This document shows positions 9,168-17,472 of a stretch of DNA of 64,000 nucleotides, piece by piece. Origin of the DNA: Streptomyces colonosanans (GTDB lineage: Bacteria > Actinomycetota > Actinomycetes > Streptomycetales > Streptomycetaceae); NCBI RefSeq assembly GCF_001866645.1, contig NZ_MLYP01000053.1, positions 62,001 to 126,000 of the forward strand, in the 5' to 3' direction. The position numbers were made by a program, and so were the translations under genes. Each line of letters opens with the position of its first letter. Position 1 is the stretch's first letter. The notes under the pieces are model-generated. The model saw only the letters and a list, made by a program, of their open reading frames with translations. It had not been told where the DNA came from and ran no database searches.

Positions 9168-9443
9168 CTACCGGCGGCGACGGTGCTCCGGGGGCAGGTA
9201 GGGCGGGACGTTGCGGCCCGGCTGCCAGTGAGGCCCCTGGCGGATGTGCCGCACGATCATGGCCATGTCCGCGGTGACGATCAGCAACAGGACGCCGCAT
9301 GCGATCGCCCAGCCGGGCCGCCCGACGAGTGCGAACGCCACCGTTCCGAAGCTCGTCCAGACCAGACCCCACACGCTCAGCCAGAGGCGCACCCGCAAGG
9401 CACTGCGTGCTGTCGTCGGTTCACTGCCCGTACGCATCGCCAT
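9168..9443 (-). CDS. DUF6343 family small membrane protein
   Basis: 91 aa with two hydrophobic helices (WLSVWGLVWTSFGTVAFAL and WAIACGVLLLIVTADMAMIV) and the conserved end IRQGPHWQPGRNVPPY, which is the hallmark of DUF6343 proteins of Streptomyces. Function unknown. ATG 9443 is chosen over longer frame openings up to 9680, since the upstream translation is low-complexity and the family begins at MRTGSEP. Converges with the TPR gene. Confidence 0.75.
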   Translation of the reverse strand: MAMRTGSEPTTARSALRVRLWLSVWGLVWTSFGTVAFALVGRPGWAIACGVLLLIVTADMAMIVRHIRQGPHWQPGRNVPPYLPPEHRRRR

Positions 9444-9754
9444 CACCTGCTTCTCTCTGTGGGGTACCCCTTGTGGTGCAGGTTCACCACGGGACGTCGG
9501 CCGGATCCAGAGGGTCGCCCGAAGCGCTGCCGGAGCCAGGGGGAGCGGGGCGCCCGCGCGTCCGGCTCGGGCAGGCCGCTGGGGCGATGACACCGTCGGC
9601 GGGGGAGCGGATGGCGGGTGCTGTGTCGGCGTCGGTCCCGCGGTCGAGCAGAGTCGAGCAGGAGTTCCACCATCGAACACTTCACTCGATCGGGTGATGG
9701 GAAGGCTGGAACTGGGCGCCGCAGGCTGCCCGTTGAGCCGGTATGGAGCTGAAC

Positions 9755-10435
9755 ATGCGGGATGGATACGAGGGAACGGGCCCCGGTGCGATCACACCCG
9801 ACGGCTGCGCGGTCGAGTTGTACACGCGGCTGCCGGCCAAGGACGAGCCGGACATCATCGCCGCGGCGGTGCCCGCGGGCGCGCACATCCTGGAACTGGG
9901 CAGTGGGGTCGGGCGGGTGACCCATCCGCTGCTGGAGCGCGGCTTCACGGTCACGGCGGTGGACGAGTCGCCGGAGATGCTGGAGCGAGTGCACGGGGCG
10001 CGCACGATATGCGGCCCGATCGAGGACATCGACCTGGGTGAGACGTTCGACGTGGTGATGCTCGCGTCGTTCCTCGTGCACGCGGGGGACGCCGAGGTGC
10101 GGCGGGGACTGCTGCGGGCGTGCGTACGGCATGTGGCGGACGGCGGCTGCGTGCTGATCCAGCGCGAGGGGGCGGACTATCACACGAACGTGCCGCGCGA
10201 ACGGGTCGACCCCAGCGGTTTCACGCTACGGATCGTGTCCTCGGAGCCAGTGGGAGACGGCGTCCGCTCGGTGCGCGCGGAGTACGAGTTCCCCGACGCC
10301 ACCTGGACGCAGACGTTCCTGGCCCGGTCGCTGACCAGGGAACAGTTCGAGGAGGCGCTCGGGGAGGCCGGGTTGGAAGTGGACCAGTATCTGACGGAGG
10401 ACGGAGTCTGGGTGAGGGCGGTGCCGGTGAAGTAG
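9755..10435 (+). CDS. Class I SAM-dependent methyltransferase
   Basis: 226 aa. The SAM-binding motif ILELGSGVGRVTHPLLERG and the acidic motif VTAVDESPEML are clear; IDLGETFDVVMLAS is motif IV. Substrate not predictable. Two in-frame ATGs compete: 9743 and 9755; GGAG six bases before 9755 favours the shorter form. Separated by more than 100 bp from both neighbours. Confidence 0.8.
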   Translation: MRDGYEGTGPGAITPDGCAVELYTRLPAKDEPDIIAAAVPAGAHILELGSGVGRVTHPLLERGFTVTAVDESPEMLERVHGARTICGPIEDIDLGETFDVVMLASFLVHAGDAEVRRGLLRACVRHVADGGCVLIQREGADYHTNVPRERVDPSGFTLRIVSSEPVGDGVRSVRAEYEFPDATWTQTFLARSLTREQFEEALGEAGLEVDQYLTEDGVWVRAVPVK

Positions 10436-10565
10436 GCGGCGGGGCGGGGTGATCGGGGAGGCGGTCCAGCGTGAGAAATCCGGTCGGGTGGCGGTGAGTT
10501 GCAGGGCGTGGGCCGGTCTACCTCTGTGACAGCACCGCGCACATTGCTTCCCGTAGGAGAACCCC

Positions 10566-11021
10566 ATGTCCGAGACCACCGCTTCCGTCACCCCTGCCGC
10601 TTCCGCCGCCCCTTCGGGGAGCCTCGGCCACGGCAGGAGCCGTCGTGCCGAGGTCTCCCTGCGCGCTCTGCAGATCGCGCTCGCGCTCTTCTACGGGATC
10701 GCGAGCGCGCTGCCCAAGCTGATCGCGCATCCGTCGGCCGTCGAGTCCTTCGACAGGATGGGCTGGGGGAGCGGGGGGATGTACACCATCGGCGCGCTCG
10801 AACTGGCCGGTGCGGTGGCGCTGTTGATACCGGTGCTGTCATCGGTCGCGGCGGTGGCGCTCTCCGCGCTGATGGTGGGCGCGTTCATCGCGCAGCTCAC
10901 CGCCTTCGACGGTGAGAATGCCGCGACGCCGCTGATCCTGATGGTCCCGTTGATCCTGATCGCCTGGGCCCGCCGGAACCGGACGGCGGAGCTGCTGCGC
11001 CTGGTACGCCGCCGGGCCTGA
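10566..11021 (+). CDS. DoxX family integral membrane protein
   Basis: 151 aa with four hydrophobic helices after a cytoplasmic Ala/Ser-rich start; ALFYGIASALPKL and MYTIGALELAGAVALLIPVL match the DoxX/SURF4-like four-helix family. Reported members associate with redox or sulfur metabolism, but most are unassigned. AGGAGAACCCC precedes the ATG. Converges with the S4 gene. Confidence 0.8.
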   Translation: MSETTASVTPAASAAPSGSLGHGRSRRAEVSLRALQIALALFYGIASALPKLIAHPSAVESFDRMGWGSGGMYTIGALELAGAVALLIPVLSSVAAVALSALMVGAFIAQLTAFDGENAATPLILMVPLILIAWARRNRTAELLRLVRRRA

Positions 11022-11096
11022 CGCACGCGGTCCCGAAGGCTCCTCGGAGGGCTTTCCGGGCGGGGCGGGGTGTCGCCGGGCCCGGCCGCCCCGCAC

Positions 11097-11792
11097 TCAG
11101 AGCCCGCCGGCGCCGCTTCGACCATGGGGTCGGCCCTGGCCGCCGGAGCTGCCCCGGCCCCCGGACCGGCCCTCGGCGCTGAAGCCGCCGCCCGGGGGCG
11201 CGCCCAGGCCGCGCAGACGTTCCATGTCGCGGCGGTCGCGTTTGGTGGGGCGGCCCGTGCCGCGGTCGCGGATGCCTGCCGGGGCGATCGCCTCGCGGGG
11301 CGGCGGGGGCGGGCTGTTGTCGATGTAGCACTGCACGGCCACCGGGGCGCCCACCCGCTTGCGGATCAGACGCTTGACGACGACGATCCGCTCCCGGCCC
11401 TCGTGCCGCATACGTACCTCGTCGCCCACGCGCACGGAGTGCGCGGGTTTGACCCGCTCGCCGTTCACCCGCACATGCCCGCCCCGGCAGGCGGCGGCGC
11501 CGGTCGAGCGGGTTTTCACAAGTCGCACGGACCAGATCCAGCTGTCGATGCGCACGGTCTCGCCGTTCGATGGTCCGGCCGCCTCGGCGGCCGCCACGGC
11601 GGCGGTCTTCGCGTCGACCGCCGTCGGGCCGGCGGAACCTCCTGCGCCGGTCACCCGGCCCTCCCCGTCCGTTCCGGAGCCCCGCTCGTCCGCCTCAGGG
11701 TCCCGGCGAGCCTCGGATTCCCGGCCCGTCGCGGTCGCACGGATCTGCTCGGACCCGTCCGCCCTGTCGTCGTCCGCACCTTCGAAAGCCAT
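11097..11792 (-). CDS. S4-domain RNA-binding protein (Hsp15-like)
   Basis: 231 aa. An S4 domain spans about residues 78-130 (RIDSWIWSVRLVKTRS, GGHVRVNGERVKPAHSVRVGD), followed by PPPPREAIAPAGIRDRG and GRPTKRDRRDMERLRG, typical of heat-shock protein 15-like ribosome-associated RNA binders. The first ~75 residues are acidic/Gly-Ala-rich and the last 30 are Gly/Arg-rich, both probably disordered. The N-terminal extension is longer than in many relatives, so a start nearer residue 60 is possible. Confidence 0.8.
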   Translation of the reverse strand: MAFEGADDDRADGSEQIRATATGRESEARRDPEADERGSGTDGEGRVTGAGGSAGPTAVDAKTAAVAAAEAAGPSNGETVRIDSWIWSVRLVKTRSTGAAACRGGHVRVNGERVKPAHSVRVGDEVRMRHEGRERIVVVKRLIRKRVGAPVAVQCYIDNSPPPPPREAIAPAGIRDRGTGRPTKRDRRDMERLRGLGAPPGGGFSAEGRSGGRGSSGGQGRPHGRSGAGGL

Positions 11793-11897
11793 GGTCCGAC
11801 CTTAGCTCCCTGAGCGTGCGGATCCGACGGCATTTCCGTACGGGCTGTGGGCGCCAGGCCCGGCCCCCCACGGCCCGCCCTACGGTGGAAGCATGGT

Positions 11898-11998
11898 TCG
11901 AGCAGAGGGACCCCCAGAGCACGCTCCCCCACTCTCGGCTTCTCCCCCACTCTCGGCTCCGCTCGAGCGGGGGGACCCCCAGAGCGGGAGGTGCCCCC
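11898..11998. repeat. Intergenic mosaic of GC-rich direct and inverted repeats
   Basis: A 17-base unit CTCCCCCACTCTCGGCT occurs at 11924-11940 and again at 11942-11958. GGGACCCCCAGAGC occurs near both ends (11908-11920 and 11971-11984), and GCTCGAGC forms a palindrome between. Similar CTCGGCTTCGCTCGAGC-type repeats recur between Streptomyces genes as far as I recall. It sits between the S4 gene and the RidA gene. Confidence 0.65.
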
Positions 11999-12040
11999 AT
12001 GACGCCGCTCCTTGACGGGCAAACGTTGCCTGCCGGGGTA

Positions 12041-12457
12041 CTAGGCGTCCTCGGCACCCGCGGGAACGACGGCCGTCGCGGTGATCTCCACAAGCTGCCC
12101 GGTGTACCCGAGGCAGGCCACCCCGATGAGCGTCGAGGAGTGCGGCCCGGTACTGAGCCCCGAGGTCTCGACGACGTCCCAGACCGCCGAGAGCACCGCG
12201 GGCTCGCCGCTCACCACGTACACATCCGTCGACACGACATGCGCCATGTCGCTGCCGACCGCACGCAACTGCTCGCCGAGGTTGGCGAGCACCTGCCGGG
12301 CCTGCCGCACCGGATCGCCCTCACCGACGAGCTTGCCGTCGGCATCGAGAGGCACGGACCCGGCGAGGAAAGCGAGCCGGGTCCCCGCCTCTACGACGGA
12401 CGCGTGCGCATAGCGGGGCGGAGGGAAGAGGCTGGGAACGGTGACGCGCTCGAGCAT
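12041..12457 (-). CDS. RidA/YjgF family protein
   Basis: 138 aa, standard length for the family. RidA proteins hydrolyse reactive enamine/imine intermediates; this one has the family pattern FLAGSVPLDADGKLVGEGD near the N-terminus and VVEITATAVVP at the end. The key arginine region of true RidA (around IGVACLGYTGQLVEI) is replaced, so it may be one of the Rid1-7 paralogues with another role. ATG 12457 has GGGAGG upstream. Confidence 0.8.
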   Translation of the reverse strand: MLERVTVPSLFPPPRYAHASVVEAGTRLAFLAGSVPLDADGKLVGEGDPVRQARQVLANLGEQLRAVGSDMAHVVSTDVYVVSGEPAVLSAVWDVVETSGLSTGPHSSTLIGVACLGYTGQLVEITATAVVPAGAEDA

Positions 12458-12638
12458 GGAGTACCTCCCGGAACGGCATTCGGTTCGGCCGACCGTGCGC
12501 CGGCCGGACGACGGCCTGCCGATGATGCACGTTCGGGACTGTGCCCGCACCTGAATTCGACCGCGCCCGCACAAGAACGACTCGCCCCCGACCGGGGCGA
12601 CGTACCGTAGGCGTCGTAGCCGCGACGAAGGGGGACCG

Positions 12639-12821
12639 GTGGACAGGCTGACGGAACGGGCGGTGGCGGGAGCGACCGCCCCCATGACGCGGAGGGCGCC
12701 CGGTTCCCGCGCTGGGGCCGGGGCGGCCGTCACGAAGGCCATCGGCGGTGGTGTGCGGCACGGCACGGTTGCCCAGGCCCACACGATGGGCGCCCCGACC
12801 ATCGGGGACACCCGCCGGTGA
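12639..12821 (+). CDS. Possible 60-aa leader ORF coupled to the nucleotidyltransferase
   Basis: A GTG-started frame with a good ribosome binding site (GAAGGGGG, four bases before the start) whose stop codon overlaps the next gene's GTG as GTGA. The overlap and spacing suggest translational coupling. The protein is Ala/Gly/Arg-rich with no recognisable motif, so it may be a leader peptide or a chance frame. The remaining 12458-12638 upstream sequence shows no other gene. Confidence 0.35.
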   Translation: MDRLTERAVAGATAPMTRRAPGSRAGAGAAVTKAIGGGVRHGTVAQAHTMGAPTIGDTRR

Positions 12822-13606
12822 CCACGGACGACGAGATGTTCCTGGGCGGCGTCACGGACCGCCTCGCCGCCCTTCCAGGGGTGCGCGCCGTCGCCCTCGG
12901 CGGCTCCCGGGCCCAGGGCACCCACGGCCCGGACAGCGACTGGGACCTGGCCGTCTACTACCGGGGCCCGGACTTCGACCCCGCCGACCTGCGTGCTGTC
13001 GGCTGGCCCGGAGAGGTCTCGGAGATCGGCGGCTGGGGTGGCGGAGTCTTCAACGGCGGCGCCTGGCTGACCATCGAGGGCCGTCGCGTCGACATCCACT
13101 ATCGCGATCTCGACGTCGTGGAGCACCAGTTGGCTGAGGCGGAGGAGGGCCGCTTCCACGTGGAGCCGCTGCTCTTCCATCTCGCCGGCATCCCCAGCTA
13201 CCTGGTGGTCGCGGAACTCGCCGACAACCGCGTGCTGCGGGGCACACTCCCGCGCCCGGAAACGTATCCCGAGAAGCTGCGCGCCTCCGCCGCCGAACGC
13301 TGGTACGGCACAGCCCGCGCCACGCTCGGGTACGCGAAGGCCAACCACGCCCCGAAAGGCCGTCTCACCGAGGTCGCAGGCGCCCTCGCCACAGCCGCGG
13401 CCCAGACTTCCCACGCCGTGCTCGCCGAGCGAGGGGAGTGGGTGACCAACGAGAAGTGTCTGCTGGAGCGGGCGGGGCTGCGGGGCGTCGACGGGATCGT
13501 GACGGGGCTGACGGCCGGTCCCGACGTGCTCGCGCGGGCTCTCGTGTCGGCGGAGGAACTCTTCGAGAACGTCCTGTCGTCCACGAAAGGCTCCGTCGGC
13601 CGGTAG
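12818..13606 (+). CDS. Nucleotidyltransferase-domain protein
   Basis: 262 aa. The GGSRAQGTHGPDSDWDL segment is the polymerase-beta-like nucleotidyltransferase signature (GS...D-x-D, with the acidic pair in SDWD), and VDIHYRDLD provides the third carboxylate. The C-terminal half is helical, as in aminoglycoside/spectinomycin-type adenylyltransferases and DUF4111-like proteins. Resistance is possible but not shown; the substrate could equally be cellular. Start at GTG 12818 overlaps the small upstream frame; ATG 12836 is an alternative. Confidence 0.75.
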   Translation: MTTDDEMFLGGVTDRLAALPGVRAVALGGSRAQGTHGPDSDWDLAVYYRGPDFDPADLRAVGWPGEVSEIGGWGGGVFNGGAWLTIEGRRVDIHYRDLDVVEHQLAEAEEGRFHVEPLLFHLAGIPSYLVVAELADNRVLRGTLPRPETYPEKLRASAAERWYGTARATLGYAKANHAPKGRLTEVAGALATAAAQTSHAVLAERGEWVTNEKCLLERAGLRGVDGIVTGLTAGPDVLARALVSAEELFENVLSSTKGSVGR

Positions 13607-13737
13607 GCCTTCGCAGTCGAGACGGGCGTCAAGCCCACGTTCCTCCGCACCTGACCGTCATTCATCAAGGACCGAGTGGCGGGCGTTGAACGCCTGGTGG
13701 CCGGGCGCGCCATCATGCGCCCATACGTGCCGTACGG

Positions 13738-14196
13738 TCACGCGCTGAGCGGGCGCGACCACACCGGCGGTGTGCCCGTGAGCCGGCACAGGGCGAGATA
13801 GAGCGGGATCGGCGGGGTGTACGGCACGGTGTCGTGCGGCCGGTGGATGAGCCCGGGCACGGTCGGCGAGTCCGGGACGAGGGCGCCCGCGGCGTAGCGC
13901 GCCGGCGCGGGCCAGTCCAGGGCGACGTCCGAGTCGGACGGCACGATCCACCACCACTCGGCCCGGTCGGCGTACACACATCCCACTCGCGGCAGTCGGG
14001 GCAGCAGCAACGGTCCGTAGTCGGCGGGCACGGCCACCGCGTCGCAACCGAGCGGAACCGTCATACCCTCGGGCAGGGCAAGCCGCCTCGACACCGGTTC
14101 GGATGCCTGCCGCGCCCGGCCGAGGCGGACCAGCGAGTCCAGGGCCAGGGCCGAGGTCCCAGGGCCTGTGGCGCTCCGCATATCCCTCACACCCAT
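13738..14196 (-). CDS. Hypothetical protein of the whiJ-like locus
   Basis: 152 aa, no transmembrane segment, with ALPEGMTVPLGCDAVAVPADYG and AEWWWIVPSDSDVALDWP. Similar proteins are commonly found next to HATPase regulators in Streptomyces, but I know no function. The ATG at 14196 overlaps the end of the ATPase gene by 10 bases, so the two are probably translated together; a second ATG at 14181 is possible. Confidence 0.7.
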   Translation of the reverse strand: MGVRDMRSATGPGTSALALDSLVRLGRARQASEPVSRRLALPEGMTVPLGCDAVAVPADYGPLLLPRLPRVGCVYADRAEWWWIVPSDSDVALDWPAPARYAAGALVPDSPTVPGLIHRPHDTVPYTPPIPLYLALCRLTGTPPVWSRPLSA

Positions 14197-14861
14197 GCGG
14201 CCCCCGCCCCCCGGGACGCCTCCGCCCCGGAGTCCCGGCCGTCCGACGGGGGTTTCTTCGCACTCCAACCGAGGTCGCACCGTGCCGTGGTGTCCTCGGT
14301 CGCCCGGGACCTGTCGCCGGAACACGACAGGTCCCGGGACGGCTGCGCCGGGAGGGAGTGCCCGCCGGTTGCCGGCTGCTCGGTCGCCCGTTCCAGCTCG
14401 GCCCAGACCAGCAGCCCGGGCCCCGCCTCCTGGGCTCCCCAGGCCTGGCACAGGGCGGCGACGAGAAGCAGTCCGCGACCGTGCTCCTCCTCGGGCCGCT
14501 GCGCAGAGGGGTGCGGATCACCCGGAGCGCACCCTTCGTCGCGTACGGCTATGCGCACCAGGTCGCCCTCGTCGTGCAACTCACAGACGACGAACTCACC
14601 GGCGGTGTGCACGATCGCGTTGGTCACCAGTTCGGACACGACCAGGGCGGCCGTGTCGCACGTGTCCTCGCCCACCGCCCATCCGGTCAGCCGGGCACGC
14701 GTCAGATGCCGTGCCCGTGCGACGGAGCTCGGGTGCGCGGCCAGCTCGAAGCGGAATCGGCGCTCGGCTGCGCTGAGGCGCAGCGCTGTGGCGCCGCCCG
14801 GGTCGAACCGGTCTGCGGCGGCATCTGCTTCTAACGGCGCGGGCGGAATCACGCTTGCCAC
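14187..14861 (-). CDS. Anti-sigma-factor-like histidine-kinase-fold ATPase
   Basis: About 224 aa with an HATPase_c_2 (RsbW/SpoIIAB-like) domain: VVSELVTNAIVHT is the N box and EEEHGRGLLLVAALCQAWG the G box. Such proteins act as serine kinases or ATP-binding partners of sigma or XRE regulators. The C-terminal 70 residues are polar and probably disordered. Starts considered: GTG 14861 (preferred) or TTG 14888. It is divergent from an XRE-DUF5753/DUF397 pair, the arrangement of whiJ-type clusters. Confidence 0.8.
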   Translation of the reverse strand: MASVIPPAPLEADAAADRFDPGGATALRLSAAERRFRFELAAHPSSVARARHLTRARLTGWAVGEDTCDTAALVVSELVTNAIVHTAGEFVVCELHDEGDLVRIAVRDEGCAPGDPHPSAQRPEEEHGRGLLLVAALCQAWGAQEAGPGLLVWAELERATEQPATGGHSLPAQPSRDLSCSGDRSRATEDTTARCDLGWSAKKPPSDGRDSGAEASRGAGAAWV

Positions 14862-15140
14862 TATCGCCCCGTCGTGAACACTTGGCAAGAGTCACTCTGA
14901 AAATTGCAGAGTGAAGTATGACTCCGGGGGTCGGCGTGGCACACTGCTCGCAACAGCACGCCGAACGGCGCCAGTTGGGATCTGATGCACGGACCTCGAG
15001 TCCGGCGCCCATGCCAGGAGTTCACCGGACACCTGCGAACACGGGCGCGGAACGGTGCGGAAGGGTTTCGAACGGCGCCGTCTGGGCTTTCTGGGCACCG
15101 AAGGACGGTCAGGGCACCGGGGGATGGGAGGAGGCGCAAG

Positions 15141-16001
15141 ATGAGTGAGCCGCGGTCGGCGCCGACGGTCGGTCAGGTCGTTCTCGGTCGACGCCTGCTG
15201 GACCTGCGCGAACGTGCGGGTCTCAAGCGCGAGGAGGCCGCGCGTGTCCTGCGCGTCGCCCCCGCCACCGTCCGCCGTATGGAGATGGCCGAGGTCGCAC
15301 TGAAGATCCCGTACCTCCAGCTCCTGCTGAAGTCGTACGGGGTGAGCGACGAGGAGGCCGAGGCCTTCGTCCAACTGGCCGAGGAGGCCAACAAGCCGGG
15401 CTGGTGGCAGCGTTTCCACGACATCCTGCCGGGTTGGTTCTCGATGTACGTCAGCCTGGAGGGTGCGGCCGCGCTCATCCGTCAGTACGAGCCCCACTTC
15501 GTACCCGGGATCATGCAGACCGACGAATACGCCCGGGGTGTCCTGGAATCGGGTGCCATCGGGCAGACCAGGCCCGAGGACATCGAGCGCCATGTGGCGC
15601 TGCGTATGCAGCGTCAGGAGCTGCTCACGCGTGAGGACGCGCCCCGCATCTGGGCGGTGATGGACGAGACCGTGCTGCGCCGCCCGGTCGCCGGCCCGCA
15701 GGTCATGCGCGCCCAGGTCGAAAGGCTGCTGGAGGTCACGCAGCTACCCCATGTGACGCTGCAGGTGCTCGAGTTCTCCTCGGGCCCGCATCCAGGCACC
15801 TACGGGCCTTTCGTACTGTTCCGATTTGCCATGTCAGAACTGCCGGACATGGTCTACAGCGAGTACCTGACCGGCGCGGTCTACCTGGACGCGCGCGCCG
15901 AGGTGGCGACCCACCTCGAGGTCATGGACCGCATGGCGGCCCAGGCCGCTACGGCACAACGCACGAAGGAGATCCTGGAGGATCTCCGCAAGGAGCTGTG
16001 A
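15141..16001 (+). CDS. XRE-family regulator with DUF5753 (WhiJ-like)
   Basis: 286 aa. An N-terminal helix-turn-helix (about residues 15-70, LGRRLLDLRERAGLKREEAAR) is followed by the DUF5753 sensor-like domain with EPHFVPGIMQTDEYARGVL and PHVTLQVLEF. Members such as WhiJ control onset of development with a small DUF397 partner. The ATG at 15141 follows GGGAGGAGGCG, well placed. The stop touches the ATG of the DUF397 gene (TGAATG), a tight operon. The 280-bp divergent gap to the ATPase gene probably holds both promoters. Confidence 0.9.
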   Translation: MSEPRSAPTVGQVVLGRRLLDLRERAGLKREEAARVLRVAPATVRRMEMAEVALKIPYLQLLLKSYGVSDEEAEAFVQLAEEANKPGWWQRFHDILPGWFSMYVSLEGAAALIRQYEPHFVPGIMQTDEYARGVLESGAIGQTRPEDIERHVALRMQRQELLTREDAPRIWAVMDETVLRRPVAGPQVMRAQVERLLEVTQLPHVTLQVLEFSSGPHPGTYGPFVLFRFAMSELPDMVYSEYLTGAVYLDARAEVATHLEVMDRMAAQAATAQRTKEILEDLRKEL

Positions 16002-16256
16002 ATGGATCGCATTACGTCGCGCAAGCGCGTCTACAACGGCATGCCCGCCGGTGAACTGGGCAGTGAGGGCTGGCACAAGCCGTGGAGCGGGGGCAACGGC
16101 GGCAACTGCCTGGAGGCGATGAAGCTCGCCGACGGACGGATCGCCGTCCGCCAGTCCACCGACCCGGACGGGCCCGCGCTGATCTACACCTCCGCCGAGA
16201 TGACCGCGTTCATCCAGGGGGCCAAGGCGGGGGAGGCCGACTTCCTTCTCTCGTAG
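16002..16256 (+). CDS. DUF397 domain protein (partner of the XRE regulator)
   Basis: 84 aa. The pattern WHKPWSGGNGGNCLEA...GRIAVRQSTDPDGPALIYTSAE...FIQGAKAGEADFLL is diagnostic of DUF397. These proteins work with the upstream XRE regulator, probably by binding and releasing it from DNA. It begins immediately after the regulator's stop. Confidence 0.92.
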   Translation: MDRITSRKRVYNGMPAGELGSEGWHKPWSGGNGGNCLEAMKLADGRIAVRQSTDPDGPALIYTSAEMTAFIQGAKAGEADFLLS

Positions 16257-16351
16257 CTTTCTTGCTGCTCATCGACCTTGTTATCCGCACCACCACCATG
16301 GCCTTCACTTCACTTGATCACCGACTTCCTCAGAGACTTACGGAGTTCCTT

Positions 16352-16432
16352 ATGACCGGGCAGGATGACGCCCAGGACGCCGTCGTCATCGACACGAGCA
16401 AGGCGCACCCCGCACGGACGTATGACTGGTAG
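16352..16432 (+). pseudogene. 5' remnant of a PF04672-type SAM methyltransferase gene
   Basis: ATG 16352 begins a 26-residue frame ending in VVIDTSKAHPARTYDW then TAG. IDTSxPHPARxYDxxLGGKDNF is the conserved beginning of the S-adenosyl methyltransferase family PF04672; here it stops exactly where LGGKDN should come, and no continuation is seen in any frame downstream. Such methyltransferases often sit beside DUF397/XRE genes in Streptomyces. Read as a truncated gene. Confidence 0.65.
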
Positions 16433-16537
16433 CGGAGGGTGCGCGGTACACGGGCCGGGCCTCGGCCCGGCCCGCGTCGCTCACTCCGGCGGCAGCGCGC
16501 GCCGCTCGAAACGGGCCGCACGCGTGTGGGGGTTCCT

Positions 16538-16843
16538 TTACCGGTACGCGCGCGTGGCTGTGCAGAGGCCGGTGCACTCGGCGACCCGCGTCCCCGTGCA
16601 TTGACGGGTGGTGGGCCGGCCCTCCGCGACGAGCTCCGCGTACGCGACCGTGTTGCGGGTGACGTCGAGGCCGGCGACGAGTGAACGGTACGGCGGCAGG
16701 CGTGTACCCGGGGCGAGCCGACCGTTGTGCACGGCCTCGCGCAGTGTCCGGATCAGCGCGGCTCGGCGACCGCCTGGATCGGACAGTTCAAGACGCAGAT
16801 CAGTACCGAGGCACCGGGCGGAATTGACCCACGATTCCTCCAT
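16538..16843 (-). pseudogene. Truncated MocR/PdxR-type GntR regulator
   Basis: ATG 16843 begins a GntR winged-helix domain (ELSDPGGRRAALIRTLREAV, APGTRLPPYRSLVAGLDVTRNTV). In family members the next segment is VADAYAELVAEGW; here two residues are missing (NTVAYAELVAEG), the sequence degrades over TTRQCTGTRVAEC, and it stops after 101 residues. The ~350-residue aminotransferase-like half is absent. It lies divergent from the carboxymuconolactone-decarboxylase-like gene, its likely former target. Confidence 0.75.
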
Positions 16844-16890
16844 GGAAATGAACCATAGGGTAGGTCTTTGAGGGCTCTAGGTTTGTGGTC

Positions 16891-17385
16891 ATGACGACGC
16901 AGACGACAGTGACCCCGGTGACGGCGGACCTCACGGAGACGCCGCGCATCAACTTCGCGAAGGCCGCTCCGAGGGCCTTCCGTGCCCTCATCGGCTTCGA
17001 CGCCGCGACCCGCGAGGGCCTTGATCCGGCCCTGGTGGAACTGATCCAGATCCGGGCCTCCCACCTCAACCACTGCGCGTACTGCCTCCATATGCACACG
17101 AACGACGCGCGAAAGGCGGGCGAGAGCGAGGACCGGCTGCACATGGTGGCGGTGTGGCGGGAGGCGCGCCACTTCTTCACCCCGAGGGAACAGGCGGCCC
17201 TGGCGCTCACGGAGGCAGTGACCCTGGTGGCCGACGCGGGCGTCCCCGCCGAGGTCTACGCGCAGGCGGCCGACCACTTCACGGACGAGGAGCTGGCCCA
17301 TGTCCTCGCCCTGATCCTCACCATCAACACGTGGAACCGCATCGCCCTGTCGACGGGGAAGAGGGCGGGCACGGACGAGCGCTGA
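16891..17385 (+). CDS. Carboxymuconolactone decarboxylase/AhpD family protein
   Basis: 164 aa. The HLNHCAYCLHMHTNDARK motif contains the CxxC pair and following His of AhpD-like alkylhydroperoxidases, which use it as redox centre. ALALTEAVTLVADAG and HVLALILTINTWNRIAL are family helices. No ribosome binding site is visible before ATG 16891 (or GTG 16885), so it may be translated from a leaderless transcript. Divergent from the truncated MocR regulator. Confidence 0.85.
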   Translation: MTTQTTVTPVTADLTETPRINFAKAAPRAFRALIGFDAATREGLDPALVELIQIRASHLNHCAYCLHMHTNDARKAGESEDRLHMVAVWREARHFFTPREQAALALTEAVTLVADAGVPAEVYAQAADHFTDEELAHVLALILTINTWNRIALSTGKRAGTDER

Positions 17386-17472
17386 CGGGGCTGTTCCTCG
17401 CGTATGAGGAAGTGGGGGAGGAACCGGTCCGGTGGCGGCCGTGGTCCTCCGATGGGCGACCGCGGCGCCGCG

